In this document: piece by piece, positions 53,185 to 62,967 of the stretch | How positions within the stretch are numbered: the stretch's first letter is position 1 | How the letters are laid out: each line of letters begins with the position of its first letter | Source of the DNA: an uncultured Draconibacterium sp. | GTDB lineage: Bacteria > Bacteroidota > Bacteroidia > Bacteroidales > Prolixibacteraceae | Length of the DNA: 64,000 nt | Reading direction: 5' to 3' | NCBI RefSeq assembly: GCF_963677575.1 | Contig: NZ_OY782038.1 | Coordinates: forward strand, 1,364,001-1,428,000 | Program-made: the position numbers and the translations under genes | Notes under the pieces: generated by a model | The model's input: only the letters and a program-made list of their open reading frames with translations | The model's database searches: none | What the model was told of the DNA's origin: nothing

Positions 53185-53904
53185 TCAGATATTTGCAATT
53201 GCCTGTAATCTCTTCGTATCGAGAAATACAATTTTTCGTCCGGTAAGATCCAACAGATTTTCATTTCTGAATTCCGACATTACCCGAATGAGCGATTCGG
53301 TAACAGTACCGGCCATATTTGCTAAATCTTCGCGGGTTACCGCTATCTGAAGTGCGTTGTAATTATCGAGCCCAAATTCATCTTTTAAAAGCAGCAACAT
53401 TTCGGCAGTACGTTCGCGTACTGTTTTCTGTGCAATATCGGTAATAAAGGTGTTCGACTCGCCCAGTTCTTTACACATAAACTTCATCATTCCGTGGGTG
53501 AAGTCCCAGTTTTGCTGAAATAAATTCAACATGGTATTGTATGGCACGTGGCACACAAGTGTGTCGTTGTAGGCTTTTGCCGAAGTACAGGCTAATTCAT
53601 TAGTAAGTAACGAGCGGTACCCAATAAGATCGCCTTGTTGCGCAAATTTCAGAATCTGCTGCTTTCCGTTTCCACCGATCTTATAGATTTTTACGATGCC
53701 TTTCAGCACGATGTACAAACCTGCGTGCCTGCAACCTTCGCGGTAGATTACAGTTCGCTTTTTATACGTTTTATACATTGAATTAAACTCAAGGTCGAGC
53801 AATTCTGCTTCTGACAGTTTTCGGAACATGTGAATATCGCGCAAGCGCGAATCATCTTTGATAACTGATGCGCCCCTTCTTCTAGGTTGAACGATTGTTT
53901 CCAT
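53185..53904 (-). CDS. Crp/Fnr family transcriptional regulator
   Basis: The 239-residue protein has an N-terminal cyclic-nucleotide-binding fold (about 25-145; YREGCRHAGLYIVLKGIVKI, QQGDLIGYRSLL). A C-terminal winged helix of the Crp type follows (about 165-235; VTREDLANMAGTVTESLIRV, MSEFRNENLLDL). There is no Fnr-type Cys cluster, so it is not an obvious oxygen sensor. It is the last gene of a likely unit with the metallopeptidase-like gene (21-base gap) and the S9 peptidase gene. Confidence 0.92.
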   Translation of the reverse strand: METIVQPRRRGASVIKDDSRLRDIHMFRKLSEAELLDLEFNSMYKTYKKRTVIYREGCRHAGLYIVLKGIVKIYKIGGNGKQQILKFAQQGDLIGYRSLLTNELACTSAKAYNDTLVCHVPYNTMLNLFQQNWDFTHGMMKFMCKELGESNTFITDIAQKTVRERTAEMLLLLKDEFGLDNYNALQIAVTREDLANMAGTVTESLIRVMSEFRNENLLDLTGRKIVFLDTKRLQAIANI

Positions 53905-53925
53905 ATTAGTTACGTTTACGGATGA

Positions 53926-54759
53926 CTACTGCACATATAAATTTACAGCGGCATGACACGATGGGCTAACCTCGAATTCCGGGAAATACCGGCTTACAAT
54001 TTCGTACAAATCAGGATCGTACATTTTCATATCCGAGCGGGTATTCACCCAATTGTGCTTGCCGTCGGGTGTTTCAACTTCAGCATTTACATTAAACCAG
54101 TTTTGTACACCTTCGGCCCAATATTCCCAGATATTGGTTGCGGCGTATGTGTTTTCGTATTTTCCGGCTGCCATTGCGGCATCGAGCTTCTCCTGAAGTA
54201 AATCGTTAAATTTATCATCAAGCGGCATAATTCCCACACCGTGAATGGTGTGTGCAAATTCGTGAATCAGAATATCTTCAGCATGATACTTGTCAATCTG
54301 GTAACCCAGCAGGTTTTCTTCGGCACAAGTTGTCAGCGGATCTTCCATCGATCCTCCCAGTCCACGTGCACGTACATCCCAGTTTAGCGTAGTGTCGTTG
54401 GCTAAATAGGCGTGTTCAGGAATATCGGTTGTTCCTTCGTAACGCGCCATAATTCCAACGCGGGTGTTCAGTTTTACCATTTGATTGAGGACATCTTCCG
54501 GTAGGCCGCCGGTCATAAAATCAATGATCTCGCAGGCCTTAACAAAAGCAGAATCGGGCACCCGGTGAGAACTCATAATATGAATGCCGTTTACATTGAC
54601 ATACTTTTTATAAAACGGATCGAGTTTCAGTTCCTTGGGCGGTTTTACAATTTTGTACTCCTTTGCCGGCACCTTGGCCGCCAGACAGGAGAACGACAAG
54701 ATTCCGGCAAGTAGCACCACCAGAATCTTAGCATTTTTATGAGCGAAAAAGTTAGTCAT
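53926..54759 (-). CDS. Putative secreted zinc metallopeptidase (HEFAH, gluzincin-like)
   Basis: The 277-residue protein has a signal ending ILSFSC (Cys25), so it is likely a lipoprotein. HEFAHTIH (His166, Glu167, His170) is a zinc-peptidase motif, and WEYWAEG about 45 residues later supplies a Glu (212 or 216) that could be the third ligand. The rest resembles the anthrax-lethal-factor-like or putative secreted metallopeptidase families, but I cannot name it. It is sandwiched between an S9 peptidase gene (22-base gap) and a Crp/Fnr gene. The motif is seen; the enzymatic activity is inferred. Confidence 0.72.
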   Translation of the reverse strand: MTNFFAHKNAKILVVLLAGILSFSCLAAKVPAKEYKIVKPPKELKLDPFYKKYVNVNGIHIMSSHRVPDSAFVKACEIIDFMTGGLPEDVLNQMVKLNTRVGIMARYEGTTDIPEHAYLANDTTLNWDVRARGLGGSMEDPLTTCAEENLLGYQIDKYHAEDILIHEFAHTIHGVGIMPLDDKFNDLLQEKLDAAMAAGKYENTYAATNIWEYWAEGVQNWFNVNAEVETPDGKHNWVNTRSDMKMYDPDLYEIVSRYFPEFEVSPSCHAAVNLYVQ

Positions 54760-54781
54760 TACACAGCGATTTTATATTTAG

Positions 54782-57040
54782 CTAATTTGATGTTTCAGCG
54801 TTCCAGTCCGGCGTCTCCTGCTTTAGAAAATTATGCACAAAGAAATCGCGACGTTTTTGCTCGCCGTAAGTTCCTCCAAGCGTATGATTTGTTCCGGGCA
54901 GCACGACCAGTTCAAAATCTTTTTTAGCTTTTATCAGTGCATCGGCAACCTGCATTGTTGATGCCGGATCAACATTATCGTCCATTTCGCCAACAATCAG
55001 CATCAGTTTTCCCTGCAGTTTATCGGCGTTCTCAACGTTCGAACATTCGGCATATTCAGGCCCAATCGGGTACCCCATCCACTGCTCGTTCCACCAAATT
55101 TTGTCCATTCGGTTATCGTGGCATCCGCACGAAGAAACGCCGGCTTTATAAAACTCAGGATGAAATAAAAGACCGGCCAAAGTACTTTGTCCACCAGCCG
55201 ATCCTCCAAATAAACCAACACGTGTGGTGTCCATGTAACTGTATTCTTCGGCAGCAGCTTTTATCCACAAAATACGATCGGGGAAACCGGCATCTTTCAG
55301 GTTTTTCCAACACACATCGTGGAAAGCTTTCGAACGGTTTGAGGTTCCCATTCCGTCCATTTGCACAATGATAAATCCCAACTCTGCAAGGCTTGAAAAA
55401 GCATAACTAACAGGACTAAAACTTTTTTGAACAAATGAACTGTGCGGGCCTGCATAAATGTATTCGATTATCGGGTATGTTTTGTTTTCATCGAAATTGG
55501 TAGGGCGATAAATATTTCCCCAAATATCGGTTTTACCGTCGCGGGCTTTAGCCACAAACGGCTCGGGTGCAATCCATCCTTTTTCCAACAGCGATGAAAT
55601 ATCTGTTTTTTCCAATTCCACCACTACTTTTCCGTCTTCGGCACTACGAACCACTGTAAAAGGGGGCATTTCAACCGTTGAATAAGTGTCGGTAAAATAG
55701 TTTAAATCTTTTGAGAACGATACATCGTGGTTCATTTTCTCCGGCGTCAGATCAATTAATCCGCTGCCATCAAAATTCACCTTGAAGCAATGCAAGTAAT
55801 ACGGATCTTCATCAGCGTTCTTGCCTGATCCGTAAAAGAATATAGTACGATCTTCGTCATCAACTTTGATAACATTTCGAACCACCCACTCTCCTTTTGT
55901 AATCTGATTTTTCACCTTGCCGGTTTTTGAATCAATCAGGTACAGATGATTCCAGCCATCACGTTCTGATGCCCAAAGGATTTCGTTGCTTTCCTCCAGA
56001 TCGTAACGATAACGTTTTCCGCTGTAATCAATAAAAGTCTTGCTCTGTTCATCAATCAGCACTTTAACATCGCCGCTTTCGCCATCCACTTCAACGACTT
56101 TGTAGGCCTGGTGACCGCGCTGATTAAACTCGAAAGTAAAAGCAGAAGCGTCTTCTTTCCATTGCGGGTTGGTGAGGCTAAACTGGTGTTCAAAAGCATC
56201 GGTATTTACCGGAATCTGCTTTTTACTTTCCACATCGAACAATGCTGGATGTTTTATTGGCATGGCGTCGCCCGGTTTGCGATAATCACGTTTATGTAAA
56301 ATAGGTTGCAACTGGTCTTTTGGCGACGATTCAACAAAAAATATTTCGCGTTTTTCAGCATCGCGAATTTTGTTTACGGCCAATTTTTTTGAATCGGGCG
56401 ACCACGAAAAATACGACGAATAATAATCGCCAGGAGCTCCGTCAAAACTCAACTGAAACTCTTTGTTTGTTTCGTTGTTTTTTATGTAAACATTATTTTC
56501 CCGGATGAAAGCCGTCCACTCCTTATTTGGTGAAGGCACCGGATCTTTACCCTTTTCATCGAAAAATCCTCCCCAGTAACCATTTCCGTTGCTATCCTTT
56601 TCAACCGAGTCTTTCTGTAACTCATATTTTTTCAGCTCACATGTCCAGTAAGCTTTTTTGAAATTAAAATGAATCGTTTTTTTATCTTCATCAAATTTCA
56701 GATCGCGTAAAACCAGGTCTTTTGCCGAAATATTTTTCTCCAACTGCTGATTCAATGCGTTAACCAGTTTGTCAGTATCAAAAGCAACTTTTTTCGATCC
56801 TATTTGCGCATCAACCAACTGATACTTCATTCCATCGCGTGTTTTTATTCGGTACCAGAATACCGACGATGAATCAATCCATGTTACTTGTGTTACCTGG
56901 TTATACACCAGACTATTCAGTTGCATTACTGAATCAGCTTTTGCATAATCTTCTTTTGTGATTTGCGCTGAAGTTTTATTGCCCCAAAGTACGAGCAGCA
57001 AGACTAAGTTTATGAAAAGAAATTGCGTTGCTTTAACCAT
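54782..57040 (-). CDS. S9 family peptidase (DPP IV / prolyl oligopeptidase type)
   Basis: The 752-residue secreted peptidase has a signal peptide ending NKTSAQ. An N-terminal beta-propeller of the DPP IV type covers about 90-480 and an alpha/beta-hydrolase catalytic domain about 500-745. The catalytic Ser lies in FGGSAGGQS (the classical motif is GWSYGG), the Asp in EMDDNVDPAST and the His in GTNHTLGG. It would remove dipeptides or cleave short peptides in the periplasm. It follows the DUF5695-like gene by 132 bases and begins the unit with the metallopeptidase and Crp/Fnr genes. Confidence 0.9.
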   Translation of the reverse strand: MVKATQFLFINLVLLLVLWGNKTSAQITKEDYAKADSVMQLNSLVYNQVTQVTWIDSSSVFWYRIKTRDGMKYQLVDAQIGSKKVAFDTDKLVNALNQQLEKNISAKDLVLRDLKFDEDKKTIHFNFKKAYWTCELKKYELQKDSVEKDSNGNGYWGGFFDEKGKDPVPSPNKEWTAFIRENNVYIKNNETNKEFQLSFDGAPGDYYSSYFSWSPDSKKLAVNKIRDAEKREIFFVESSPKDQLQPILHKRDYRKPGDAMPIKHPALFDVESKKQIPVNTDAFEHQFSLTNPQWKEDASAFTFEFNQRGHQAYKVVEVDGESGDVKVLIDEQSKTFIDYSGKRYRYDLEESNEILWASERDGWNHLYLIDSKTGKVKNQITKGEWVVRNVIKVDDEDRTIFFYGSGKNADEDPYYLHCFKVNFDGSGLIDLTPEKMNHDVSFSKDLNYFTDTYSTVEMPPFTVVRSAEDGKVVVELEKTDISSLLEKGWIAPEPFVAKARDGKTDIWGNIYRPTNFDENKTYPIIEYIYAGPHSSFVQKSFSPVSYAFSSLAELGFIIVQMDGMGTSNRSKAFHDVCWKNLKDAGFPDRILWIKAAAEEYSYMDTTRVGLFGGSAGGQSTLAGLLFHPEFYKAGVSSCGCHDNRMDKIWWNEQWMGYPIGPEYAECSNVENADKLQGKLMLIVGEMDDNVDPASTMQVADALIKAKKDFELVVLPGTNHTLGGTYGEQKRRDFFVHNFLKQETPDWNAETSN

Positions 57041-57172
57041 AACTTTTTATTTAAATATAAAACCCGACCTATGTTATTAATTAATATTTCTACAAAAAAA
57101 CGCACAAAGTTTAATATTCAAACAAACTGATTGCATTTTAGCCTATAATTTAAACTTTTACTGTCATTCAGT

Positions 57173-59881
57173 TTAATTCAGCTCCAGTTTTACCACTTCG
57201 TTTGTAAGTGGAATAACATATTGTCCGCGCTCATTTTTTTCTATTCCGACTACACGGCTTATTGCTGCATCCTCATCAAAAGATTTTATTCGCAGATAAG
57301 CGTTTGGAGTATATGCATTGGCTTCTTCAAATTCAACCACAACTTTTCCGGTTGACTGATTGTAAGAAACAGCTTTAAATTTACCGGCATCTAAGGTTAA
57401 CCACATTTTTAATGGTGCCACATAAATACGCGATTTAGCTGCTGTTGTTAATTCAACTTTTACAACATCGCCATCTTCAGTAACATTACCACCAAAAGCC
57501 AACCAGCCAAACTCATCGTTATGCATTAAATATGTTGATGTGTTTACTGCATAACCATAGTATCCACTTCCGTAGTCGCCCGAAATACCGTCGTTTTTCA
57601 ATGTCGACGGGAACGAGTGAAATGCTGCAGGAGCAAAACCATCTTCAGTAATATTTGATATCGATCCCATTAAACCTCCATAACCAACACGTAGCAGGTA
57701 TAGGTCTTCAGGATGTTCTTTGTATTCATATAGAACAGGAATGGCATTTAGTGCCGAACCGTAGTGGTGAATCTGACGTTCAACACGCGAAAGTTTACCT
57801 CCGTATAGGAAATCCCAGTAACGACGTGCATTACCGTTGTATGCCCAGTGAGGAATAGTTGGCATGTAAGCCAAAATTGCTTTTAAGGTTGTTTCTGCTT
57901 TTTCGCCATAACCAAAATAGCGAGACCACATATAAACTTCTTCCTGACCTGTTGAATCCCAAGGCATTTCGCTACCAAACGGATAATTTAACGACGCCCA
58001 ATGATCAGCACGACGCTTCATCATCCCTTCCATTTTACGGGCATATTCCCACAGTCCTTCCGCTTTTAAATCATCAAGAATATGAACAAATACACTACCT
58101 TCCATTTGGCCAAACTGCGCATAATACGGAGCTAACTCCATCATTGCCATTGAAGTTTGGTAGGCACTCATCAAGTACCAATCCCAAGTTTGCTGCTTTA
58201 CCAAGCCTTCGTAGTTTCGGGCCAAACGATACATAACCCAGTGTGCTGCTGCAACGTGCGGATAATTGTATGAACGTTCAACGGTTTGCGCATGTTTTTT
58301 ATCCCAGGCCGCCCAGGTATTGTAATTTACATCTTTGCTGTAAGTTCCGGCCGGCATTGAATCCGGCTCGTAGTAGAACATACTTTTCCGAACACCATAT
58401 TTTTCATGTCCTTCGTTGTATTGAATTCCGCCCCAGATTGTTTTCTGAACAAAGTCTTCCAACATGGCCACCTGCTTTTTATCGGGTTGAATCAACTGTT
58501 TCATAATGGCATTTAACCAGGCTCCGGCGCCACCTTCGTCGCTCAATCCGCAAATCCAGGCACGACTATCTTCAGTAACCTGTTTCTGTTCTTCGTAATC
58601 GTAAGTAATCACCGATGGACTGCGATCAAAAGGATCGTTTTCGTCGTCGAACCATTGTTTGGTCATTAGAAAGTTTCCGTTGTCGGCAACTACCTGCTCT
58701 TCAGTTTTAATAACTTTATAGTTAATGGTTTGTGTTAAACCATCTTTGTAAGTAATAGTTAAACGCGCTCTGCCCCACTTTTTGCCAGCAACAGCATATT
58801 TTACCCAACCATTTTCGGTAGTCTCCAGTTTTTTCAGTTCCAGCGCACCTTCAGGTTCAACACTAGTATTTTTTACTTTTTGGCTATACTTCAAAAATAA
58901 ACCGGCATTTACATCTTCCGGTACCACATATCCTGGTACACCAAATGCAACCGGACGATCGTTTTCGATCAAAGCCGGTTCAATATTTTTAATCGCATCG
59001 GTAAGTACAAATTCTACCCCATAACTTACCGATTTTCCTGGCTTTAATATTTTCGATGATGGTGTGTTCCAAGGAGCAGCCTCTTTCCACTCGTTTTCGG
59101 CATAAGCCTTTGTTAACGGCATCCACTCATGAAAACCTTCAAAAGTAATTCCTCTTCGGGTTGGATCGTCGAGCAGTGGATTCCATGCTTCGAAAGGTGT
59201 TTCGCCATAGGGAAGCACCAATAAAACAGGTCCGCTTCCTTTTAAACGAATTACCTGCAAGTAACCGGCATCCATACCAATGTACGGATCGTAGAAAACA
59301 TTCTCAGTGTGTGCTTCATCCAGTGTTTTTCGGTCGTGATCGTTATTGAAAATCAGCGGAATTCCAAGTGCACCAATTTCTACAGCCTGTTTTGATGTAT
59401 TTCTAATTTCAAAACGCAGGGCCAAATGACCATCTGCTTTTTCCCAAAACCGATGTACTTGCACCGGACTGTTTTCTAAAATTCCGCTTAAATCGGAAAC
59501 AGCTAATTGACTATCGTTTTCAGGCTCTAAAGTGGTTACACTTTTTCGTGAGGCAGCAGACGAAAAAGAAGTCCATTCTTTATCGCCAGCGGTTTTAACA
59601 CGGAAATTAATGTCGCCAAGATGATAAAATCCGGCTTTATTTCGTTTAGCCAGCAATTCGCCGGGTGTAAAATCAAATTCAGGCTCCGAAACCGGATGTA
59701 AACCGGCAACCGTATGCGATGATTTTAATATTTCGATATTGAAATCGGGTGTAGAAAATTCGAACGCCCCCTTGTTAATGTCTATCGAATCAGGAGAAGC
59801 AACTAACGATGATGCAAATGCTTCAGCATTCATTATAAGGCTCCAACACAACAGAAAGAAAAGAATATTCTTTGGTTTCAT
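57173..59881 (-). CDS. Large secreted DUF5695-like protein, possible carbohydrate-active enzyme
   Basis: The 902-residue protein has a signal peptide ending NAEAFA. The N-terminal third is beta-sandwich-like. The region from about 430 to 730 is rich in Trp, Tyr and helical repeats typical of an alpha-barrel (WAAWDKKHAQTVERSYNYPH, WDWYLMSAYQTSMAMMELAP, PHWAYNGNARRYWDFLYGG). The last 150 residues are beta-rich again. I associate this pattern with DUF5695, a family without proven function as far as I know. The layout resembles alpha/alpha-barrel glycosidases or lyases, and its place next to a SusD locus supports glycan processing. Confidence 0.65.
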   Translation of the reverse strand: MKPKNILFFLLCWSLIMNAEAFASSLVASPDSIDINKGAFEFSTPDFNIEILKSSHTVAGLHPVSEPEFDFTPGELLAKRNKAGFYHLGDINFRVKTAGDKEWTSFSSAASRKSVTTLEPENDSQLAVSDLSGILENSPVQVHRFWEKADGHLALRFEIRNTSKQAVEIGALGIPLIFNNDHDRKTLDEAHTENVFYDPYIGMDAGYLQVIRLKGSGPVLLVLPYGETPFEAWNPLLDDPTRRGITFEGFHEWMPLTKAYAENEWKEAAPWNTPSSKILKPGKSVSYGVEFVLTDAIKNIEPALIENDRPVAFGVPGYVVPEDVNAGLFLKYSQKVKNTSVEPEGALELKKLETTENGWVKYAVAGKKWGRARLTITYKDGLTQTINYKVIKTEEQVVADNGNFLMTKQWFDDENDPFDRSPSVITYDYEEQKQVTEDSRAWICGLSDEGGAGAWLNAIMKQLIQPDKKQVAMLEDFVQKTIWGGIQYNEGHEKYGVRKSMFYYEPDSMPAGTYSKDVNYNTWAAWDKKHAQTVERSYNYPHVAAAHWVMYRLARNYEGLVKQQTWDWYLMSAYQTSMAMMELAPYYAQFGQMEGSVFVHILDDLKAEGLWEYARKMEGMMKRRADHWASLNYPFGSEMPWDSTGQEEVYMWSRYFGYGEKAETTLKAILAYMPTIPHWAYNGNARRYWDFLYGGKLSRVERQIHHYGSALNAIPVLYEYKEHPEDLYLLRVGYGGLMGSISNITEDGFAPAAFHSFPSTLKNDGISGDYGSGYYGYAVNTSTYLMHNDEFGWLAFGGNVTEDGDVVKVELTTAAKSRIYVAPLKMWLTLDAGKFKAVSYNQSTGKVVVEFEEANAYTPNAYLRIKSFDEDAAISRVVGIEKNERGQYVIPLTNEVVKLELN

Positions 59882-59987
59882 TTAATGTCTATTTAATTAT
59901 TTATTACTCAACTACTAAAAGTTATATGTTTAAAATTAATTGATTATTTTACTAATTATAAGCCAGTTGTATTTTACATATACAAAT
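59882..59987 (-). promoter_or_regulatory. Upstream region of the DUF5695-like gene with a candidate -7 box
   Basis: TAAATTTG (TAnnTTTG) on the minus strand at 59983-59990 lies about 100 bases before the ATG. The -33 element is weak. The rest of the stretch is AT-rich with no reading frame. Confidence 0.35.
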
Positions 59988-60240
59988 TTACGATTTCCAC
60001 ATTTTAATTTCGCACGAACAATCGGTATAAATTTCTTTTGCATCAAGTTCTGCATTATTGGCAATTGTAATAGCCCTCTGGTTACCTCTCATACTTGTTT
60101 CGTTGTTGTTGTTTCATCATCAGCAGCATCCAGCTTAACTTCCGAACATTGTGAGTAAAACGAGCTGGCAAACACAATTAGCTCCCGTAAAAAAAGAGGT
60201 TTATACTTCGGATTAGTATGTAAATATCTGCACAACAATT
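59988..60240 (-). pseudogene. Possible frameshifted small lipoprotein gene
   Basis: Directly after the DUF6055-like gene, the minus strand reads a signal-like stretch, PLFLRELIVFASSFYSQCSE, followed by VKLDAADDETTTTKQV and a stop near 60090. The overlapping frame then continues MRGNQRAITIANNAELDAKE and ends EIKMWKS at 59988. No ATG starts the first part. The lipobox-like SQC and the polar tail suggest a short lipoprotein gene broken by one frameshift and lacking a start. Tentative. Confidence 0.4.
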
Positions 60241-60242
60241 TT

Positions 60243-62300
60243 CTAATTTATCGTAATATTAAAAACAAATGTTACCTGGTATTGTGTCCCACCTTTTTGG
60301 TAAACCAAGGCCTCTTTTATGGTATAATTATCGCCGGCAACTGATTTTCCGGGAAACTGACCAATGTTGAACTCGAAGTTACCCGCAGAAAACTCTGCAA
60401 ATACCTTACTATCGTTCTCATTGCCCCAGTCAATTACATCGCCATTGCTATCAAACCAGAATCCGTAACCGGTTGCATTGGCATTATAATTTAACGATCC
60501 GTCTGAATCAACAGCTGCAAAAGCAATTTTACCTTCCTGTGGGGTTTGTGTAGCTGCAAGTAAAGCACCCGAAATTTCTGTTGGTTGCAGTTTCAAAGCC
60601 TGACCAACCTTGCTTATATCTCCATTGCTGTTCAGATTTAGCGCCACACCTGAATAATTTTTAGCATCTGCGGCAAACGAAAGATCATAAGTTAATGTCA
60701 GGTCTTCCGGATCTTCATTCGGATCAATAACGATATTTCCCAACAAGTCGGTATTTGTAAAACTAACCGAGTATGGCCACTGATCATCGTTACTTTCCAA
60801 TTCGTCCCAGGCATGCGATTCATAAGTTGACGGTGCTCCAAGAACAATAAACCACAAACGTTCGCAACCTTCAGGAACTGCAAATTCAACATCTGCTGAA
60901 GCTTCACTATTCATCTCTCCGTAAACACGTTCTCCCGACTCCAGCAATGCAACATAACCATAACGCCAGCCAGCCCTGGTAATGCTGCCGGGATTGTAGT
61001 TTTTTGTAGTCATTGATGTACCATCATCGTTGTATGTTCCGGGATCGGTTGCAGCAAGAGAAGCCCCCGGAGCTAAAGCAGTAAATTTTATGGTTACAAC
61101 TGTACCGGCTTCCGGCACATTTAACGGAATAACATTGTACCCTGTTGTTCCGGGGCATTTGCTGTATGCTACCTGGTAGCTTTCGTCTGTTGCTTTGTAA
61201 AATTTATATTCAAACTGTCCGATGTAGTCACTTCCAATTTCGCGGATAGCATCTATATCCCAGGTTACTAAATGAGCAGCAGCATCATAAAGTTCGTTAT
61301 TCATTTCAACTACCGACAAACCGTTTATGCGCATGTAAGCTTCAAGCGGGTCTTCCGGTCCAACGGCTTCTCGCCACAATTTGCCAATAAAATCAATGCC
61401 GTACTTATCGGTCCAGTAATATTGCAACCAATAACTAGCATACCGTTGCCACTCATGTCCGAAATGCCGATGATAATTTGCCATATAAACACCAAAGTTA
61501 TACGACTGAAAGGCTTCAAGCGGATAAGACTGAAATGACTGCCACTGGGCACATTGCTCCCAAAACCCGTTTCCGCCATTTCCTCCAAAACCATATCGGA
61601 AACCACGTTTAAAATCATTTGGAATTCCACTGTAGGCCAATAAGTCGGCATACACCTGATACTGGAAGCTATGTCCAATTTCGTGTGCAATTGTAGAACC
61701 TACGGGCTTACAGGTACTTGGATTAACCCAAAGTGCACCAATCATATCATCATATCCACTTCCTGTTGCCAACCATTCGGTTTGATACAACAAGTAAATT
61801 TCCATTTTATAATTATCAAGGTTTGTTTTTCCACCCCCCAGTTCAGCAAAACCTAATGTATTCACATTCACATTGAAGAACGACTCTGCCTTTTCCAACA
61901 AGTCATCAACATCAACCCGCATTGCTTCAGGTACAGATGTTGCATTAGGATTTAACCCAAATTGAGGTTCCCAGAACACAATAAAATGCTCTGATTGTTT
62001 ACTGCGCACAAACGACCATTTGCTATCGCCACGCAAAAAATCCATATTGACAAACTCTCCGGGTTTATAAAATTTGTCATAATCCGTAACGTCTGATTCG
62101 CTTAATACGACAACAGTATCTGCCGAAGGTGTTGTTGTAGTTGTATCAACCGGATCGGGATCTGGGACAGGATCGCCCCCTGAAGTTACACTATCGTTTC
62201 CACAAGCTGCAAAAGTGAATAAAAAAATAAACAGGAAAGTAAAGGAGCATAAGCCGGATTTCTCCGACTTATGCTCTATCTTTTTTGATTTAAAAATCAT
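60243..62300 (-). CDS. Lipoprotein with DUF6055-like HEIGH metallopeptidase-type domain and DUF4859-like C-terminus
   Basis: The protein has 685 residues from the ATG at 62300; the frame opens at 62333, inside the previous gene. An unusually long charged n-region precedes the hydrophobic core ending FTFAAC. After a Pro/Thr-rich linker, a domain to about 380 carries HEIGHSFQ (near residue 206) and a downstream WEQCAQW Glu, suggesting a zinc peptidase of the DUF6055 kind. The middle is beta-rich. The last 130 residues (YGFWFDSNGDVIDWG, FAEFSAGNFEFNIGQFPG) match the C-terminus of the next-door lipoprotein. The stop is 13 bases downstream of its neighbour's end at this junction. Substrate unknown. 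Confidence 0.75.
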   Translation of the reverse strand: MIFKSKKIEHKSEKSGLCSFTFLFIFLFTFAACGNDSVTSGGDPVPDPDPVDTTTTTPSADTVVVLSESDVTDYDKFYKPGEFVNMDFLRGDSKWSFVRSKQSEHFIVFWEPQFGLNPNATSVPEAMRVDVDDLLEKAESFFNVNVNTLGFAELGGGKTNLDNYKMEIYLLYQTEWLATGSGYDDMIGALWVNPSTCKPVGSTIAHEIGHSFQYQVYADLLAYSGIPNDFKRGFRYGFGGNGGNGFWEQCAQWQSFQSYPLEAFQSYNFGVYMANYHRHFGHEWQRYASYWLQYYWTDKYGIDFIGKLWREAVGPEDPLEAYMRINGLSVVEMNNELYDAAAHLVTWDIDAIREIGSDYIGQFEYKFYKATDESYQVAYSKCPGTTGYNVIPLNVPEAGTVVTIKFTALAPGASLAATDPGTYNDDGTSMTTKNYNPGSITRAGWRYGYVALLESGERVYGEMNSEASADVEFAVPEGCERLWFIVLGAPSTYESHAWDELESNDDQWPYSVSFTNTDLLGNIVIDPNEDPEDLTLTYDLSFAADAKNYSGVALNLNSNGDISKVGQALKLQPTEISGALLAATQTPQEGKIAFAAVDSDGSLNYNANATGYGFWFDSNGDVIDWGNENDSKVFAEFSAGNFEFNIGQFPGKSVAGDNYTIKEALVYQKGGTQYQVTFVFNITIN

Positions 62301-62313
62301 TGTAATTACCAAT

Positions 62314-62928
62314 CTATTCAACAGCCATTGCATTTACTGTAATTACAACAGCAACGCGAATCTCGTTATATTTCAATGCCTCAACAAACCGAACCTCCTG
62401 TCCATCAACCAATTGACCAGGATACTGACCAACCGATAAATATCCATTTTCCGGATAGAATTCAGCAAAAACCACCGCATTACCAGAATCATATTCAACG
62501 ACATCACCATCTGCATCCCACCAGTGCCCCCAAGGAGCTTGCGTGTTTGCGGCACTTGAAACGTCATTATGGGTAGAGCCATCAATAGCAAAACCTTTTA
62601 TTTCTGGAGCTCCACTTTCTCCGCCAATACCGGCAAGTAACTCTTCTTCAGTAATACCAAATGCTTCAGCAATTTTATCCAGTTCTATTTGCAAATTACC
62701 ACCATCATACGAACTCTCACTTATGGTTATATCCATTGAATATTCAAGAATTAAATCAGCATTGATTCTATTTCTCTGTGCTTCTGCAATTGAGTCCTGA
62801 CGGTCTATTTCTGCTATCTCCTCATCAGTAAGGTTATGCACATTGCTAAAATCTTCGTTGTCTCCGCAACTAAATAATCCGGCAGTACCAATCAAAGCCA
62901 GAATTAATAATATATGTATCTTTTTCAT
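62314..62928 (-). CDS. DUF4859-like SusD-linked lipoprotein
   Basis: The 204-residue protein has a lipoprotein signal ending GLFSC (Cys21) and an acidic N-terminal linker. Residues about 60-200 include WGHWWDADGDVVEY, VFAEFYPENGYLSVGQYPGQ and a final EVRFVEALKYNEIRVAVVI stretch, the same order of motifs as in the end of the following protein. It sits where Sus loci encode surface glycan-binding proteins, 39 bases after susD. A glycan- or protein-binding role on the cell surface is likely but unproven. Confidence 0.75.
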   Translation of the reverse strand: MKKIHILLILALIGTAGLFSCGDNEDFSNVHNLTDEEIAEIDRQDSIAEAQRNRINADLILEYSMDITISESSYDGGNLQIELDKIAEAFGITEEELLAGIGGESGAPEIKGFAIDGSTHNDVSSAANTQAPWGHWWDADGDVVEYDSGNAVVFAEFYPENGYLSVGQYPGQLVDGQEVRFVEALKYNEIRVAVVITVNAMAVE

Positions 62929-62967
62929 TTGTTTAAATTTTTAATTTTCAGTAGTGTATTACCACAA

